A stretch of 20,113 bases of DNA from Deltaproteobacteria bacterium (GCA_030654645.1 JAURXC010000204.1:1-20113), one strand, 5' to 3'; shown: positions 7,892 through 16,676, counted from the stretch's first letter. Notes: generated by a model not told the origin, from the sequence alone. A program made the numbers and translations.

Positions 7892-9001
7892 CTATTTCAC
7901 TCCCCATATTTTTCTGTATCTCTTCCGGTAACCGTTATCTGGGTCGTACTCGTTGTGCCGGCCGCCGTCGAATCTGATATTGGCAGGTGTCACCAGGTGA
8001 ACCGGGGCTGAATAGCCGCTATCCTTCTGTCCTGCAAAGGCGCGGTTGAGTTCGTCGATGGCCTGCCAGCCGTGAAGTCTCAACGGCTCGGCCACCGTCC
8101 CGATCTGGTAGCGGTTTCTGCGAATCCGCTCGAAGGCCGACACGCTGCCATCACCCGCGGATATGCTCCTTGGATGGCCGTTGCCGGGGATCGCGGCGGC
8201 TATAAAGGTCGGGGGCATGGCGTCAAGCCAGAGATCATTGACGGCCAGTGAATATGTCCATTTTTTGCCAAAGCGCTGCAGCAGCCAAGCTGTGCGTTGC
8301 GGCATGGCTGTCGCGGTATCCTTCAGAGGGGTAGTGTCAACCATCAGCACTCTGCAGCCCGCGCACTGGCGAAAAATGTCGAGCATGGCGTTTGTCTTTA
8401 CGTTGGCGATTGCGTAGATGGGATCGTTGAAGAGGATCACTCCCGCCTTGCCATTGGAGTCGGCCACGGCATACATGGCGGCGGCCTTGCCGACATCTTT
8501 CGGTTCAGTGGCAAGATTGGTGAAGATCGGCAGATCAGGGTCAGGGCCCGGTTTTCCAAGGGCATGCCAGCCTACTATCTTGATACCCTTGGCCGCTATT
8601 CCCCTGATCACATCCGCCTGCTCCATGGCGTCGATAGTGCCGAGTATGATGCCATCCGGTTTGAGGCTGGCCGCCTGCAGCAAGGCATTCCTTCTGCCTG
8701 ACGCGGTGCCTTGACCGTCGATCAGGCGGAAATGCCAGCCAATGACTTTTGCCGCCTCCGCGGCGCCCTGGCCGACACCGCGGGCCCCGCCATTGTCCTG
8801 TCCGGCGGAGACATAAATGACGGATTTGTTGCGTTGGGCGGACGGCCCGGTGGTTGGCCCGTCCCAGGGAGGATTGGGCCTGGAAACAAGGGTGGTGTAG
8901 CGCTTCGCCTCGGCAACGAATGAATCATGCGCAACCGCAGGGCTGCATAGCAGTGTGACTGCAACCAGGGCTATCCCCAGTGAAAGTTGCTTGTTTCCCA
9001 T
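7892..9001 (-). CDS. Sugar-type periplasmic binding protein (LacI/RbsB fold), likely sensor accessory
   Basis: The chosen start gives 369 residues beginning MGNKQLSLGIALVAVTLL, a clear Sec signal peptide with likely cleavage after AVA (residue 24). AAGGGG precedes this ATG, whereas an upstream in-frame start at 9136 would put 45 polar residues before the signal and overlap the next gene. The mature part resembles Peripla_BP_4 proteins: IYVSAGQDNGGARGVGQGA, then KPDGIILGTID and GIKIVGWHA. This class binds sugars, autoinducers or other small ligands, and members such as TorT and LuxP act as kinase cofactors. No transport genes are nearby and the next gene downstream is a hybrid kinase with a periplasmic domain, so a ligand-presenting role is my inference. 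Confidence 0.85.
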   Translation of the reverse strand: MGNKQLSLGIALVAVTLLCSPAVAHDSFVAEAKRYTTLVSRPNPPWDGPTTGPSAQRNKSVIYVSAGQDNGGARGVGQGAAEAAKVIGWHFRLIDGQGTASGRRNALLQAASLKPDGIILGTIDAMEQADVIRGIAAKGIKIVGWHALGKPGPDPDLPIFTNLATEPKDVGKAAAMYAVADSNGKAGVILFNDPIYAIANVKTNAMLDIFRQCAGCRVLMVDTTPLKDTATAMPQRTAWLLQRFGKKWTYSLAVNDLWLDAMPPTFIAAAIPGNGHPRSISAGDGSVSAFERIRRNRYQIGTVAEPLRLHGWQAIDELNRAFAGQKDSGYSAPVHLVTPANIRFDGGRHNEYDPDNGYRKRYRKIWGVK

Positions 9002-9074
9002 CGTTTTCCCCTTGTCTCCGTAATCATCCGGGTCAACGTCGCTGGCGGGCCACCTGTCACTGAGCTTTAGCGCC

Positions 9075-10274
9075 TTAGTTTCCCGCGTTCTCCAGCTCCC
9101 TGATCCGCTTCTTAAGTTCCACCATCCGCAGTTCACGGCCGACGAAGATCCGGTTCATCTTGTACAGTTCCTTATTCTTCTCCTCCAGTTCGTTTGTTCT
9201 CTGTTTCACGCGCTGTTCCAGCTTTTCATTGAGTTTTTCCAGCGCATCCTGGGCGTTCTGGCGTTTTTCAATCTCCTCTTCCAGCAAGAGCGCCTTTTCC
9301 TGGAGGTTCTCCTGCGCCATCTGTCGTTCGGCCACCTCCTGCTCAAGCTCGACCGCCTGGAGATGCAGCTCCTCCTCGGCACGTTTGCGCTCGGTGATAT
9401 CGTGACCGATGGCGAGTACGCCGGTCACTTCGCCATGATCGTCGTGCTCGGCGATCATGCGTATCTGATGAACAAGCGGTTCCTCGCTGGGGATGAACAG
9501 TGTTAACTCGATTGCACCGTTCCCGCCGCTGGCTAGGGCAGCGTCCAGGGCTTGCGCGTAGGCTTCATAGCTCCCGTCGGGATTGATTTCCCGGACACGC
9601 TTGCCGATCATATCTGCTGCGGCAGCGCCCAGGGTTTTTTCCAGCACCGGGTTGACGTACACGGTCCGTCCTTGCCGATCGTAACGGACGATGTTGTCTG
9701 GCAAACTATTCGCCAGCGTGCGGAATTCATGCTCACGTAGATGTAACTGCCGGTTGATCTGCCGCAGCTCCTCGGTGCGCTCCTCCACCCGCTTTTCGAG
9801 CTCCTCGTTCGACTTGCGGAGTTCCAGTTCCAGGCGCCTGAACTCCGTAACGTCGCGCATGATAACTACCGCGCCGAGTTTTTTGCCGGCCTCGTCCAGT
9901 ATCACACTGCCGTTGGCGAGGATGAATCGGATCGGATGCCCTTTCGTCTTGATCGCCATCCCCGCATCCCTGACGCTTTCCCCCCTGAAGGCACGGGCAA
10001 GCGGTATCTCGTCCGTCGGCAGCGGGGTGATTCCGTCCGCGCGAAACAGGTCGTAGTGTTGCGACCATTCAGAGGGGGGAAGCCTCAGAGGGTCCATCCC
10101 ATGCCAATCCCTGGCCGAACGGTTGAACAGCGTCAGGATTCCGTTTGCATCGCAGGCAACAACGCCGTCCGCCATGCTCTCAAGCAGGCAATGACTGAAT
10201 TCTTTCTCTCCTGTCAAGGCCTGTTCCGCCTGTTTCAGGGCGGCGATTACGTATTGATCGCTTTCGGGTGCCAT
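9075..10274 (-). CDS. Soluble PAS-PAS protein with VGREL tail
   Basis: This 399-residue protein lacks transmembrane segments. The first PAS spans about 26-145 (MADGVVACDANGILTLFNRS), and a coiled coil (LEKRVEERTEEL) leads to the second PAS at about 180-300 (DNIVRYDRQGRTVYVNP). A long charged coiled coil (about 300-370) ends in KMNRIFVGRELRM...ELKKRIRELE. There is no H-box, ATPase, receiver or cyclase domain, so it is not a kinase despite a kinase-like front half. The second PAS is close in wording to the second PAS of the membrane protein encoded just upstream, suggesting duplication within the island. AAGGGA precedes the start. The ligand or redox cofactor of the PAS domains cannot be told. 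Confidence 0.88.
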   Translation of the reverse strand: MAPESDQYVIAALKQAEQALTGEKEFSHCLLESMADGVVACDANGILTLFNRSARDWHGMDPLRLPPSEWSQHYDLFRADGITPLPTDEIPLARAFRGESVRDAGMAIKTKGHPIRFILANGSVILDEAGKKLGAVVIMRDVTEFRRLELELRKSNEELEKRVEERTEELRQINRQLHLREHEFRTLANSLPDNIVRYDRQGRTVYVNPVLEKTLGAAAADMIGKRVREINPDGSYEAYAQALDAALASGGNGAIELTLFIPSEEPLVHQIRMIAEHDDHGEVTGVLAIGHDITERKRAEEELHLQAVELEQEVAERQMAQENLQEKALLLEEEIEKRQNAQDALEKLNEKLEQRVKQRTNELEEKNKELYKMNRIFVGRELRMVELKKRIRELENAGN

Positions 10275-10328
10275 AACTTTTTCCCTTTGCGGTTTTCATG
10301 TGAAACACGTGCTCTCGGCATTACGGAG

Positions 10329-11993
10329 TTACTCCTTGCCCTCCAACTCCCTGATTTGCTCCTTCAGCTCTATCATCCGCAACTCACGGCCGACGAAGAG
10401 CCGGTTTAACTTGTGCAACTCCTCATTTGTCTGCTCCAGTTCGGCGGTTCTCTCCCGAACCCGCTGTTCGAGCTCTTCGTTGAGTCTGCGAATCTCCTCC
10501 TCGATCTGCTTGCGCTCCGAGATATCGCTCCAGATGGTAAGCGCGCTCGCCACCGTGCCTTCCGCATCAAATTCCGGCACTACCCGCACATACCAGCAGA
10601 CCGGTTTGCCGTCTTTGACCCAGGAGAGGTCAATCTTGGTGACGGCGCCGAACTCCATCGCCAGCATCAGCTTTTCCGAAAAATGCTCGGCCATGGGCGC
10701 CAGCTCTGTCGAGAGTTCCACCGGTTTCTTGCCCAGCACCTGCTCCGCCGTGAGGTGGTTGACCCTTTCAAATTCCGGGTTCACGTAGATGCGCCTTCCT
10801 TCCCGGTCATAGCGCACGATGACATCGGGAGAGTTTTCCACCACGGCGCGAAAGGCCTGCTCGCTGGCGTGGAGCTGCAGGTTCGCTTTTCTGGTTTCGG
10901 TTATATCGGCAACGGCGGCGATTGACCCGGCGTACTCCCCGGCTTCGTCAAGTATCGGCCCGGTTTCGAGCCTGGTATAAATCCGTTCCCCGTTCTTTCT
11001 GATAAACTCGAAATCGTGCCGCTCTTTTACCCCTTGCTTGCGCCGTTCGATATTGCGTTCGGCAATTTGCCGCCCCTGCTCATCCATGAAGCTGTAAAGG
11101 CGCCTGCCGATCATTTCATCGGCCGTGTAACCCAGAATCTCGGCCATGCGCGGATTGACGAAGGTGGTGACCGCCTCCGTATCGATGACCCAGATTCCCT
11201 CTTGAATCGTAACAAGCAACCGCCGGTAATTTTCCTCGCTCTTCTGCAAGCGTTCACGTTCAGCGAGAATCTGCCGTTCCGTTGACAGAAGTTTTGCCGA
11301 GGCTTCGTTCAGGGATTCCCCCAGTTCAGAAATTTCCAGGGACTGGCCGGTGACGGAGATCTGCGCTCCCTTATGCTCGTCAAGCTGTTTGGAAAAAGCG
11401 GTCAGTTTTTCGATAGACCTCGCTATCGGGCGCAAGAGCAGAACAATCAGAAAGGAGCTGCAGGCGACCCAGGCCATGGCCAGGAACAGGCTCTTCCGCC
11501 AGGTTCCGGTATGCGCTTCCCGGATGGCCGACAGGCTGAATTCCGCCTTGAGCCAGCCGAGCAGGTTTCCTGCCATGACAGGCTGCCAGATGACCAGCAG
11601 GCCGGTTTCCTGGATGATCACCGCCGAGCCGGATCCGGGCGGGGTGAGGCGGGCCAGTCCGGTTCTTGCAAGTGGCAGTTCACCGGGGTTGCGCACGACA
11701 TCCCAGACCAGAGCGCCGTCCGGTTCGCATACCTGGAGCCGCCGGATGTCGGGTGATTCCGCCGCTTTGACCAGGAACGATTCCAGTTCGGCATAGTCCT
11801 GGACCAACAGGTGGCGGGCGCAGCTTTCGGCAAAGTTCCCGGCCATGATTGAAGCGTCCGCGCGCTTGGCAGCCAGAAGGCCTGCTGTCTGATTCCTGGC
11901 GGTGATCCAGCCGGAGATTACGCCGGTGATAAGCAGGATGCACGAGACGATCAGGATAATTTGCGCATGTAGTCGTTGCGGCAGGAATGACAT
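10329..11993 (-). CDS. Membrane PAS-PAS signalling protein with VGREL tail
   Basis: The preferred start at 11993 (MSFLPQRLHAQIILIVSC) gives 554 residues. It lies one base after the TAG stop of the upstream PhnD-like gene, with GGGGAAAA in that gene's end as ribosome site. A 22-residue extension to 12059 is possible but would overlap that gene. TM1 is at about 11-30, a periplasmic region of about 135 residues follows, and TM2 is at about 168-187. A HAMP-like linker, PAS at about 250-370 and PAS at about 372-495 come next. The coil LEQRVRERTAEL then enters HKLNRLFVGRELRM...ELKEQIRELEGKE. No kinase catalytic core exists. The layout suggests a receptor that takes a signal from the coupled periplasmic binding protein and passes it on by protein contact. 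Confidence 0.88.
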   Translation of the reverse strand: MSFLPQRLHAQIILIVSCILLITGVISGWITARNQTAGLLAAKRADASIMAGNFAESCARHLLVQDYAELESFLVKAAESPDIRRLQVCEPDGALVWDVVRNPGELPLARTGLARLTPPGSGSAVIIQETGLLVIWQPVMAGNLLGWLKAEFSLSAIREAHTGTWRKSLFLAMAWVACSSFLIVLLLRPIARSIEKLTAFSKQLDEHKGAQISVTGQSLEISELGESLNEASAKLLSTERQILAERERLQKSEENYRRLLVTIQEGIWVIDTEAVTTFVNPRMAEILGYTADEMIGRRLYSFMDEQGRQIAERNIERRKQGVKERHDFEFIRKNGERIYTRLETGPILDEAGEYAGSIAAVADITETRKANLQLHASEQAFRAVVENSPDVIVRYDREGRRIYVNPEFERVNHLTAEQVLGKKPVELSTELAPMAEHFSEKLMLAMEFGAVTKIDLSWVKDGKPVCWYVRVVPEFDAEGTVASALTIWSDISERKQIEEEIRRLNEELEQRVRERTAELEQTNEELHKLNRLFVGRELRMIELKEQIRELEGKE

Positions 11994-11994
11994 G

Positions 11995-12843
11995 CTATTT
12001 TCCCCAATTGGAGAGACCCACGATATCGATCTCTTCCAGAATCCGGTAATCGCGATCATAGTCTGCCGCTACCGGGGCATCCATGCGAAGTGCCCTGAAC
12101 AGCTCGCTTCCTCCGCTGGCCGCCGCAATGGCCAGTGATGCGTTCTTCACCGCCTCCTGTGCCGCCCGGGGCACGCGCGGGTGGGCGCTGAGCGGATGGG
12201 GAGCGATTGCCGGCGTCACCAGGATTTCGCGCAGCTGTTTGCGGGTATCTTCTGACTCTCTCGCCAGTTCAGGAATGAACACCGCTCCGGCATCGCTCTT
12301 GCCAAGAAGAACATTAATGATCACGTTTCGGGTTGAACCGGCGTATTCCCTTGTAAATGACATTTTAATCTTATGCTCTCCCAACAGGTGCTGGACAAAG
12401 ACGCTGCAGAGATTCTTGTTGCCGACAAAGGAAATGGTTCTTCCGGACAGATCATCAATGTTCTTGAACGGGGCTTCCTTGCGCACGAAGAGACCGACCG
12501 CGATGTCCTTGCCGCCGCGCACCAGCGGCACGTAACCGTTGGTTTTGCGGGCCACCACGGTCTGGATCGGTGAAGAGAAGATGAAATCGGGTGTGCCGCT
12601 CCAGATGTCACGTTCGAATTCGGCCATTTTTTCGTACATCTTGAGGCGGAATTCAAGGCCGGTTTTACTAGAGAGGCGTTCCACAAAAGGGGTCCACTGC
12701 TTGTGCAGGGTTACTGGTGGGGCCGAGGGGATAACGGCAATGGTGTAGGCTTTTTCCATTGCGGCGGAAACCGGCGTGTTTGTAGCTAATGCAAACATAA
12801 CCGGCAACAGACAGCCAAGCAGTAATACTTTCAAATTCCGCAT
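11995..12843 (-). CDS. PhnD-like periplasmic substrate-binding protein 1
   Basis: This 282-residue secreted protein has a signal peptide in residues 1-28 (probable cleavage VSA-A|M) and a PhnD/phosphonate-type binding fold: YTIAVIPSAPPVTLHKQW at the mature N-terminus, FVERLSSKTGLEF, DFIFSSPIQTVVA, and a second-lobe DDLSGRTISFVGN. Family members bind phosphonate, phosphite or other anions for ABC transport. TtrS-type sensors use the same fold for signalling. Here no permease or ATPase gene follows; instead the membrane PAS-PAS gene begins one base after the stop, so the pair looks like a split receptor. AAGGGGG precedes the start. The ligand is unknown, and assignment to phosphonate would be over-reading. 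Confidence 0.88.
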   Translation of the reverse strand: MRNLKVLLLGCLLPVMFALATNTPVSAAMEKAYTIAVIPSAPPVTLHKQWTPFVERLSSKTGLEFRLKMYEKMAEFERDIWSGTPDFIFSSPIQTVVARKTNGYVPLVRGGKDIAVGLFVRKEAPFKNIDDLSGRTISFVGNKNLCSVFVQHLLGEHKIKMSFTREYAGSTRNVIINVLLGKSDAGAVFIPELARESEDTRKQLREILVTPAIAPHPLSAHPRVPRAAQEAVKNASLAIAAASGGSELFRALRMDAPVAADYDRDYRILEEIDIVGLSNWGK

Positions 12844-12887
12844 ATCCGGAGTCCCCCTTTCCTCGAAAACCGCGTCTGGCTACCATT

Positions 12888-12916
12888 GCCGCATTCGGCA
12901 TTTGTGGTTATGCGGC
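12888..12916. repeat. Inverted repeat in the 135 bp gap between hybrid kinase and PhnD-like gene 1
   Basis: GCCGCAT (12888-12894) and ATGCGGC (12910-12916) are perfect inverted arms separated by 15 bases. They lie in the non-coding gap 12844-12978, between the stop of the REC-REC-HPt kinase and the next gene on the minus strand. There is no T-tract, so it is not a standard intrinsic terminator. It could be an mRNA-processing or stability hairpin, or a binding dyad. No convincing promoter was found in this gap. Confidence 0.35.
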
Positions 12917-12978
12917 GTGTGTCGTTATGTTACGGGCATCAAGGCTGAGTTCGACTTCGGTGGATTGCCCGAAAACAC

Positions 12979-15756
12979 TTATTTCAAGGCCAAAGCCGTG
13001 GGTATGTCCGGTGCGCCCAGGGCGGTATCCAGCCCGGCAATGACCGCCTCCAGCGACTGTGCATAACCGTCAAGCGTCGTTTCAAAGAGGTCGGACTGAT
13101 TGCCGGATATGGCAATTTCGAGCTGCTGGGCCGCGACGGAAAGATCGCTGGCCCCCAGGATGCCGGCCACTGATTTCATGTTGTGGGCCATTCTGCCGGC
13201 GGTCTCCAGATCTCCCGCTGCAAGTAGTCGGTCGATCTCCCCTGCTTCATCCCGCCTGGTCCGCCTGAATTTCTGCAGCATTTCCAAATACAGGGAACAC
13301 TTGTCGTTGCACATTCGCAGCCCGGAGCGGATGTCGATACCCGGGAGACAGGCGGGCAGGGATACTTCGTTATCCGCAGACGATTCCGGGCTGGAAGTCT
13401 GCTTGTCCTGCCGCTTGTTCCGCTGTGGGGGAACCCATCTGACTAGTAGCTGTCTCAGCTCCTCCGGGTCGATCGGCTTCGAAATGTAGTCGTTCATGCC
13501 CGCATCCAGGCAGCGTTGGCGATCCTGTGCCATGGCGTGGGCGGTGACGGCAATCACCGGCAGTTGGCCGAATCCCGGCATGCCTCGTATTCGACGGGTT
13601 GTCTCCAGGCCGTCCATTACCGGCATCTGCACATCCATGATCACGATATCGAATGTTTCGGAGGCAAGTATTTGCAGCGCCTGTTTTCCATGAATCGCCA
13701 GGCTCACCGAAAGTCCGGCCGATTCGAGAAGTTCGGTGGCAACCTGCTGATTGAACTCGTTATCCTCCACCAGCAGCGCCCGCGCTCCCCGGATTGCGGC
13801 CAGGTCTGCCAGTGTTTGACCGCTGGCCGGGCTTGATGCGGAAGTTAGCGAGTCCTTGCCGAGCGCGTTCATGATGCTGTCGAACAGCACCGAAAGGTTG
13901 ACCGGCTTGCAGAGATATCCGTCCAGGCCGTTTAGCCGTGCCTGCTCCTCGGCTTTTTGGCTGCTGTAGGCCGTGGCCAGGATTATCTTAGGTTGCTGTA
14001 TGCCCGGATCGTTCCTGATCATGCGTGCCGCCTCGAACCCGTCAACCTCCGGCATGACCCAGTCCATGATCACCAGGTCAAAGGGTTTGCCGGAAGAGGC
14101 GTTTTCCAGTTCGGCAATTCCCTGTCCGGCGTTTTCCGCCGTGGTTACGCTGAAGCTGAGTGACGAGAGCTGTTCGGCAAATATTTCGCGGGAATGCAGA
14201 CTGTCATCGATCACCAGCACCTTCATGCCGCGCACATCAGGTCCGGGAGTGACCAGACGTTGGGGCAGCAGCTTTCCTACCATGAAATCGATCTCAAAGC
14301 TGAACTCGCTCCCCCGACCCGGTTCGCTTACCACCTGGATGCTGCCGCCCATCATCCTGACCAGCTGGCGGCAAATGGCAAGACCCAGGCCGGTTCCGCC
14401 GTATTTTCGATTTATGCTGGCATCTGCCTGTGTGAACGGCTGGAACAGTCTGGAGATTTCTTCCCGTGTCATGCCGATTCCGGTGTCACGTACACTGAAG
14501 CGAATGGATACCAGCTGCTCCCGCCTCTTGATCTGGAGAACCGAAAGCAGGATCTCACCCGATTCCGTGAATTTTACGGCATTACTTACCATGTTGAGCA
14601 GGATCTGCCCCAACCGTGTGGCGTCTCCGATCAGGGACGGGGGCAATTCGGATGATACTTCGATCAGGAATTCGAGTTTTTTCTCCTGCAAACGGGGTGA
14701 TACGACGGCGACCAGTTTTTCCAGCATCTCCTCGATCAGAAAATCGGCCTTTTCCATATCAAGCCGTCCGGCCTCGATTTTGGAGAAGTCAAGGATGTCG
14801 TTGATGATGCCCAGCAGCGAGTCCGCGGCAAATCCGACTTTGCGCAGATATTCCCGCTGTTTCGGGGTCAGATCGGTTTGAAGTGCCAGGCGCGACATGC
14901 CCACGATGGCATTCATCGGGGTGCGTATCTCGTGACTCATGTTGGCCAGGAAATTCCCCTTGGCCGCATTTGCCGCATCGGCCGCATCACGGGCCTGTTC
15001 CAGCAGCATGTTGGCGGTTTCCAGTTCTGCCGTGCGCTCAATCACCCGCTGCTCAAGTTCTTCGTTCAGCCTGTGTGTCTCGTCGATCATCACTTCCAGG
15101 CGGCGCGCCATGCTGTTGAACGAATCACCCAGAAGACCTATTTCATCGTTCTTGTCGTCCGAGACCTGGACCGTCAGGTCACCGCCGGCGATGGAGCGGG
15201 CTGCCAGGGTCAGCTTGTGCAGCCGTCGGGTCAACAGACTGCCGATGAAATAGCCGGCCAGCAACAACAAGGCCAGGCCGGCTACGGAGTACAATATGCT
15301 CGCTTTCAGAACCCGCGCATGCTCTTTGTCGATGACCGAGTGGGAAAAGCGGATCGCGATGCTGCCGATTTCACCCGCTTCGTTGACAATCATCCTGTGT
15401 TGCCACCCGTTTCCACCGGTCAGCGGCAGGCCGCCGATCTGCATTCCCAACTCCGAGGGTTCGGTGCTGGAGACCACCACTCCGCGGTAGTCCGCCGCCC
15501 TGATGTGCAGGATGTCAGGATCCTTGCGCAGCTTGTCCAGGTACAGCTGCAGTACTTCGTATTCTCCGTTCAGAAGGGCGCTGCGGCTGATGTCTTCCAG
15601 AAAGGATGCAAACACCTCTTCCTTGGTAGCCAGTTGGTATTCTGCCATGGCGTGGGACATGGCGATATTCTGGCGGATCACGATCGCGAGCAGCACACCG
15701 GCAATCAGCGCTATGATCAGCGCTATGCGGTATTTGAGGGAGGGGAGCAGGGTCAT
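12979..15756 (-). CDS. Hybrid sensor kinase with HAMP, HisKA, HATPase, two receivers and HPt
   Basis: This 925-residue protein resembles BarA/TorS-type tripartite kinases with an extra receiver. TM1 is at about 9-28, the periplasmic sensor at about 30-150, TM2 at about 153-175 and HAMP at about 172-226. Then come the coil LEQRVIERTAEL, HisKA with H275 (MSHEIRTPMN), and HATPase with N392, DTGIGM and GTGLGL. Receiver 1 has D565 (IMDWVMPEVDG) and K617; receiver 2 has D708 (IMDVQMPVMDG) and K760. The HPt domain (about 800-910) has H858 in MAHNMKSVAG. All phosphorelay residues are present. The start overlaps the stop of the upstream PhnD-like gene by ATGA, which points to a binding-protein/kinase pair. 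Its HPt could feed the receiver-PAS protein at the end of the island. Confidence 0.96.
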   Translation of the reverse strand: MTLLPSLKYRIALIIALIAGVLLAIVIRQNIAMSHAMAEYQLATKEEVFASFLEDISRSALLNGEYEVLQLYLDKLRKDPDILHIRAADYRGVVVSSTEPSELGMQIGGLPLTGGNGWQHRMIVNEAGEIGSIAIRFSHSVIDKEHARVLKASILYSVAGLALLLLAGYFIGSLLTRRLHKLTLAARSIAGGDLTVQVSDDKNDEIGLLGDSFNSMARRLEVMIDETHRLNEELEQRVIERTAELETANMLLEQARDAADAANAAKGNFLANMSHEIRTPMNAIVGMSRLALQTDLTPKQREYLRKVGFAADSLLGIINDILDFSKIEAGRLDMEKADFLIEEMLEKLVAVVSPRLQEKKLEFLIEVSSELPPSLIGDATRLGQILLNMVSNAVKFTESGEILLSVLQIKRREQLVSIRFSVRDTGIGMTREEISRLFQPFTQADASINRKYGGTGLGLAICRQLVRMMGGSIQVVSEPGRGSEFSFEIDFMVGKLLPQRLVTPGPDVRGMKVLVIDDSLHSREIFAEQLSSLSFSVTTAENAGQGIAELENASSGKPFDLVIMDWVMPEVDGFEAARMIRNDPGIQQPKIILATAYSSQKAEEQARLNGLDGYLCKPVNLSVLFDSIMNALGKDSLTSASSPASGQTLADLAAIRGARALLVEDNEFNQQVATELLESAGLSVSLAIHGKQALQILASETFDIVIMDVQMPVMDGLETTRRIRGMPGFGQLPVIAVTAHAMAQDRQRCLDAGMNDYISKPIDPEELRQLLVRWVPPQRNKRQDKQTSSPESSADNEVSLPACLPGIDIRSGLRMCNDKCSLYLEMLQKFRRTRRDEAGEIDRLLAAGDLETAGRMAHNMKSVAGILGASDLSVAAQQLEIAISGNQSDLFETTLDGYAQSLEAVIAGLDTALGAPDIPTALALK

Positions 15757-16601
15757 CTGACCGAGTAGGTTTTCATCAGGGAGCGTACAACCTCATACTC
15801 CCTGTCGCTTGCCTTGCGAAACGGTTTTTCCTTTGTATCGACGAACATTGCCCGCAGGTCCGGTTTGACGCCGGCCAGATCGGTGGTGGTCAGCACCTTG
15901 AGCATCGTGTCGCGACCTTTTTTCGGCAGGCTTTTTTTGACAACAAACAGCGGTGTGGGGATTGCCGGGGATTCATGGATCAGTCTGAAAGTAGTCTTCA
16001 ACTGCATTTCCGCCAGGCGGACACCGGCCGGTGAAACGCCGCAGGCAGCCACCGTTCCGATCATCAACTGTTGCAGGCAGGCCTGGTGCGAGGCCAGGTA
16101 GACCAGTTTTACATCCTTGTCGGGGGTGATCCCCGCCTTTTTCAGTGAAAGACGGTTCAGGAAGCTGACGGCGGCAACCTTGGGTGGCATGCCGATGCTT
16201 TTTCCGCGAAGATCCTGAAGGTTACGCAAGCTGCTGTCATGTTTTACCACGATATGGCTGGTGAGAATGTCGTTGCGGGCCGCCAGCGGCAGGTATCCGC
16301 CTGGCCCGGAAACATCCACGTAATCGAAGGGTTGAACAAAAGCGATGTCGAAGGAGTGGTTTTTCAGCTCGTCGGCGAACTTTTCAAAGGAGGGAGCGGT
16401 CCTGAGCTTGACCGGTCTGCCAAGGGATCGGGATAGTTCGGCGGCCAATGGCGCGAAGATACCTTCTACGTTGGCGGTCGGTACGAAGGGAAAAACTCCC
16501 ATGATGTAGGGGGTGTCGGCAGTTGTGACCGGTTCTGCTCCTGCGGGGCCGGCGGCGAGCATGGCCAGACAGAGCATTATATGGATCAGTGGCGATTTCA
16601 T
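15753..16601 (-). CDS. PhnD-like periplasmic substrate-binding protein 2
   Basis: The start at 16601 gives 282 residues. AAAGGA lies five bases upstream of it, while an ATG five codons earlier has no ribosome site. A signal peptide occupies about residues 1-22 (LIHIMLCLAMLAAGPAGA). The mature protein has PYIMGVFPFVPTANVEGIF, FAPLAAELSRSLGRPVKLRT, FDIAFVQPFDYVDV and DLRGKSIGMPP, all typical of PhnD/TtrS-type binding proteins. It is the first gene of the signalling island, transcribed from a sigma70-like promoter just upstream, and is coupled by ATGA overlap to the REC-REC-HPt kinase. It is clearly diverged from the second PhnD-like protein, so the two probably see different ligands. Transport is unlikely because no permease or ATPase is encoded nearby. 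Confidence 0.88.
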   Translation of the reverse strand: MKSPLIHIMLCLAMLAAGPAGAEPVTTADTPYIMGVFPFVPTANVEGIFAPLAAELSRSLGRPVKLRTAPSFEKFADELKNHSFDIAFVQPFDYVDVSGPGGYLPLAARNDILTSHIVVKHDSSLRNLQDLRGKSIGMPPKVAAVSFLNRLSLKKAGITPDKDVKLVYLASHQACLQQLMIGTVAACGVSPAGVRLAEMQLKTTFRLIHESPAIPTPLFVVKKSLPKKGRDTMLKVLTTTDLAGVKPDLRAMFVDTKEKPFRKASDREYEVVRSLMKTYSVR

Positions 16602-16648
16602 GACATTCCTTTCCATTTTTTGCAGTTATGGCGATATGCAACAGAAGT

Positions 16649-16676
16649 ATTGTAACGAACTTTTGATGTTTGTCCA
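16649..16676 (-). promoter_or_regulatory. Sigma70-like promoter for the signalling island
   Basis: On the minus strand TGGACA (16676-16671) and TACAAT (16654-16649) are separated by 16 bases. Each matches the consensus at five of six positions. The -10 lies about 47 bases upstream of the start of the first island gene, which fits a normal leader. Confidence 0.6.

Noticed and set aside
9002..9136. 45-residue N-terminal extension of the sugar-type binding protein
   Set aside because: It overlaps the upstream PAS-PAS gene and would bury the signal peptide; AAGGGG supports the start at 9001.
11994..12059. 22-residue N-terminal extension of the membrane PAS-PAS protein
   Set aside because: It overlaps the end of the PhnD-like gene, while the start at 11993 is one base past that stop with a purine-rich ribosome site.
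11995..16601. Phosphonate or phosphate uptake operon suggested by the two PhnD-like proteins
   Set aside because: No PhnC, PhnE or other transport component is present; the neighbours are all signalling proteins, so a transport annotation is not supported.
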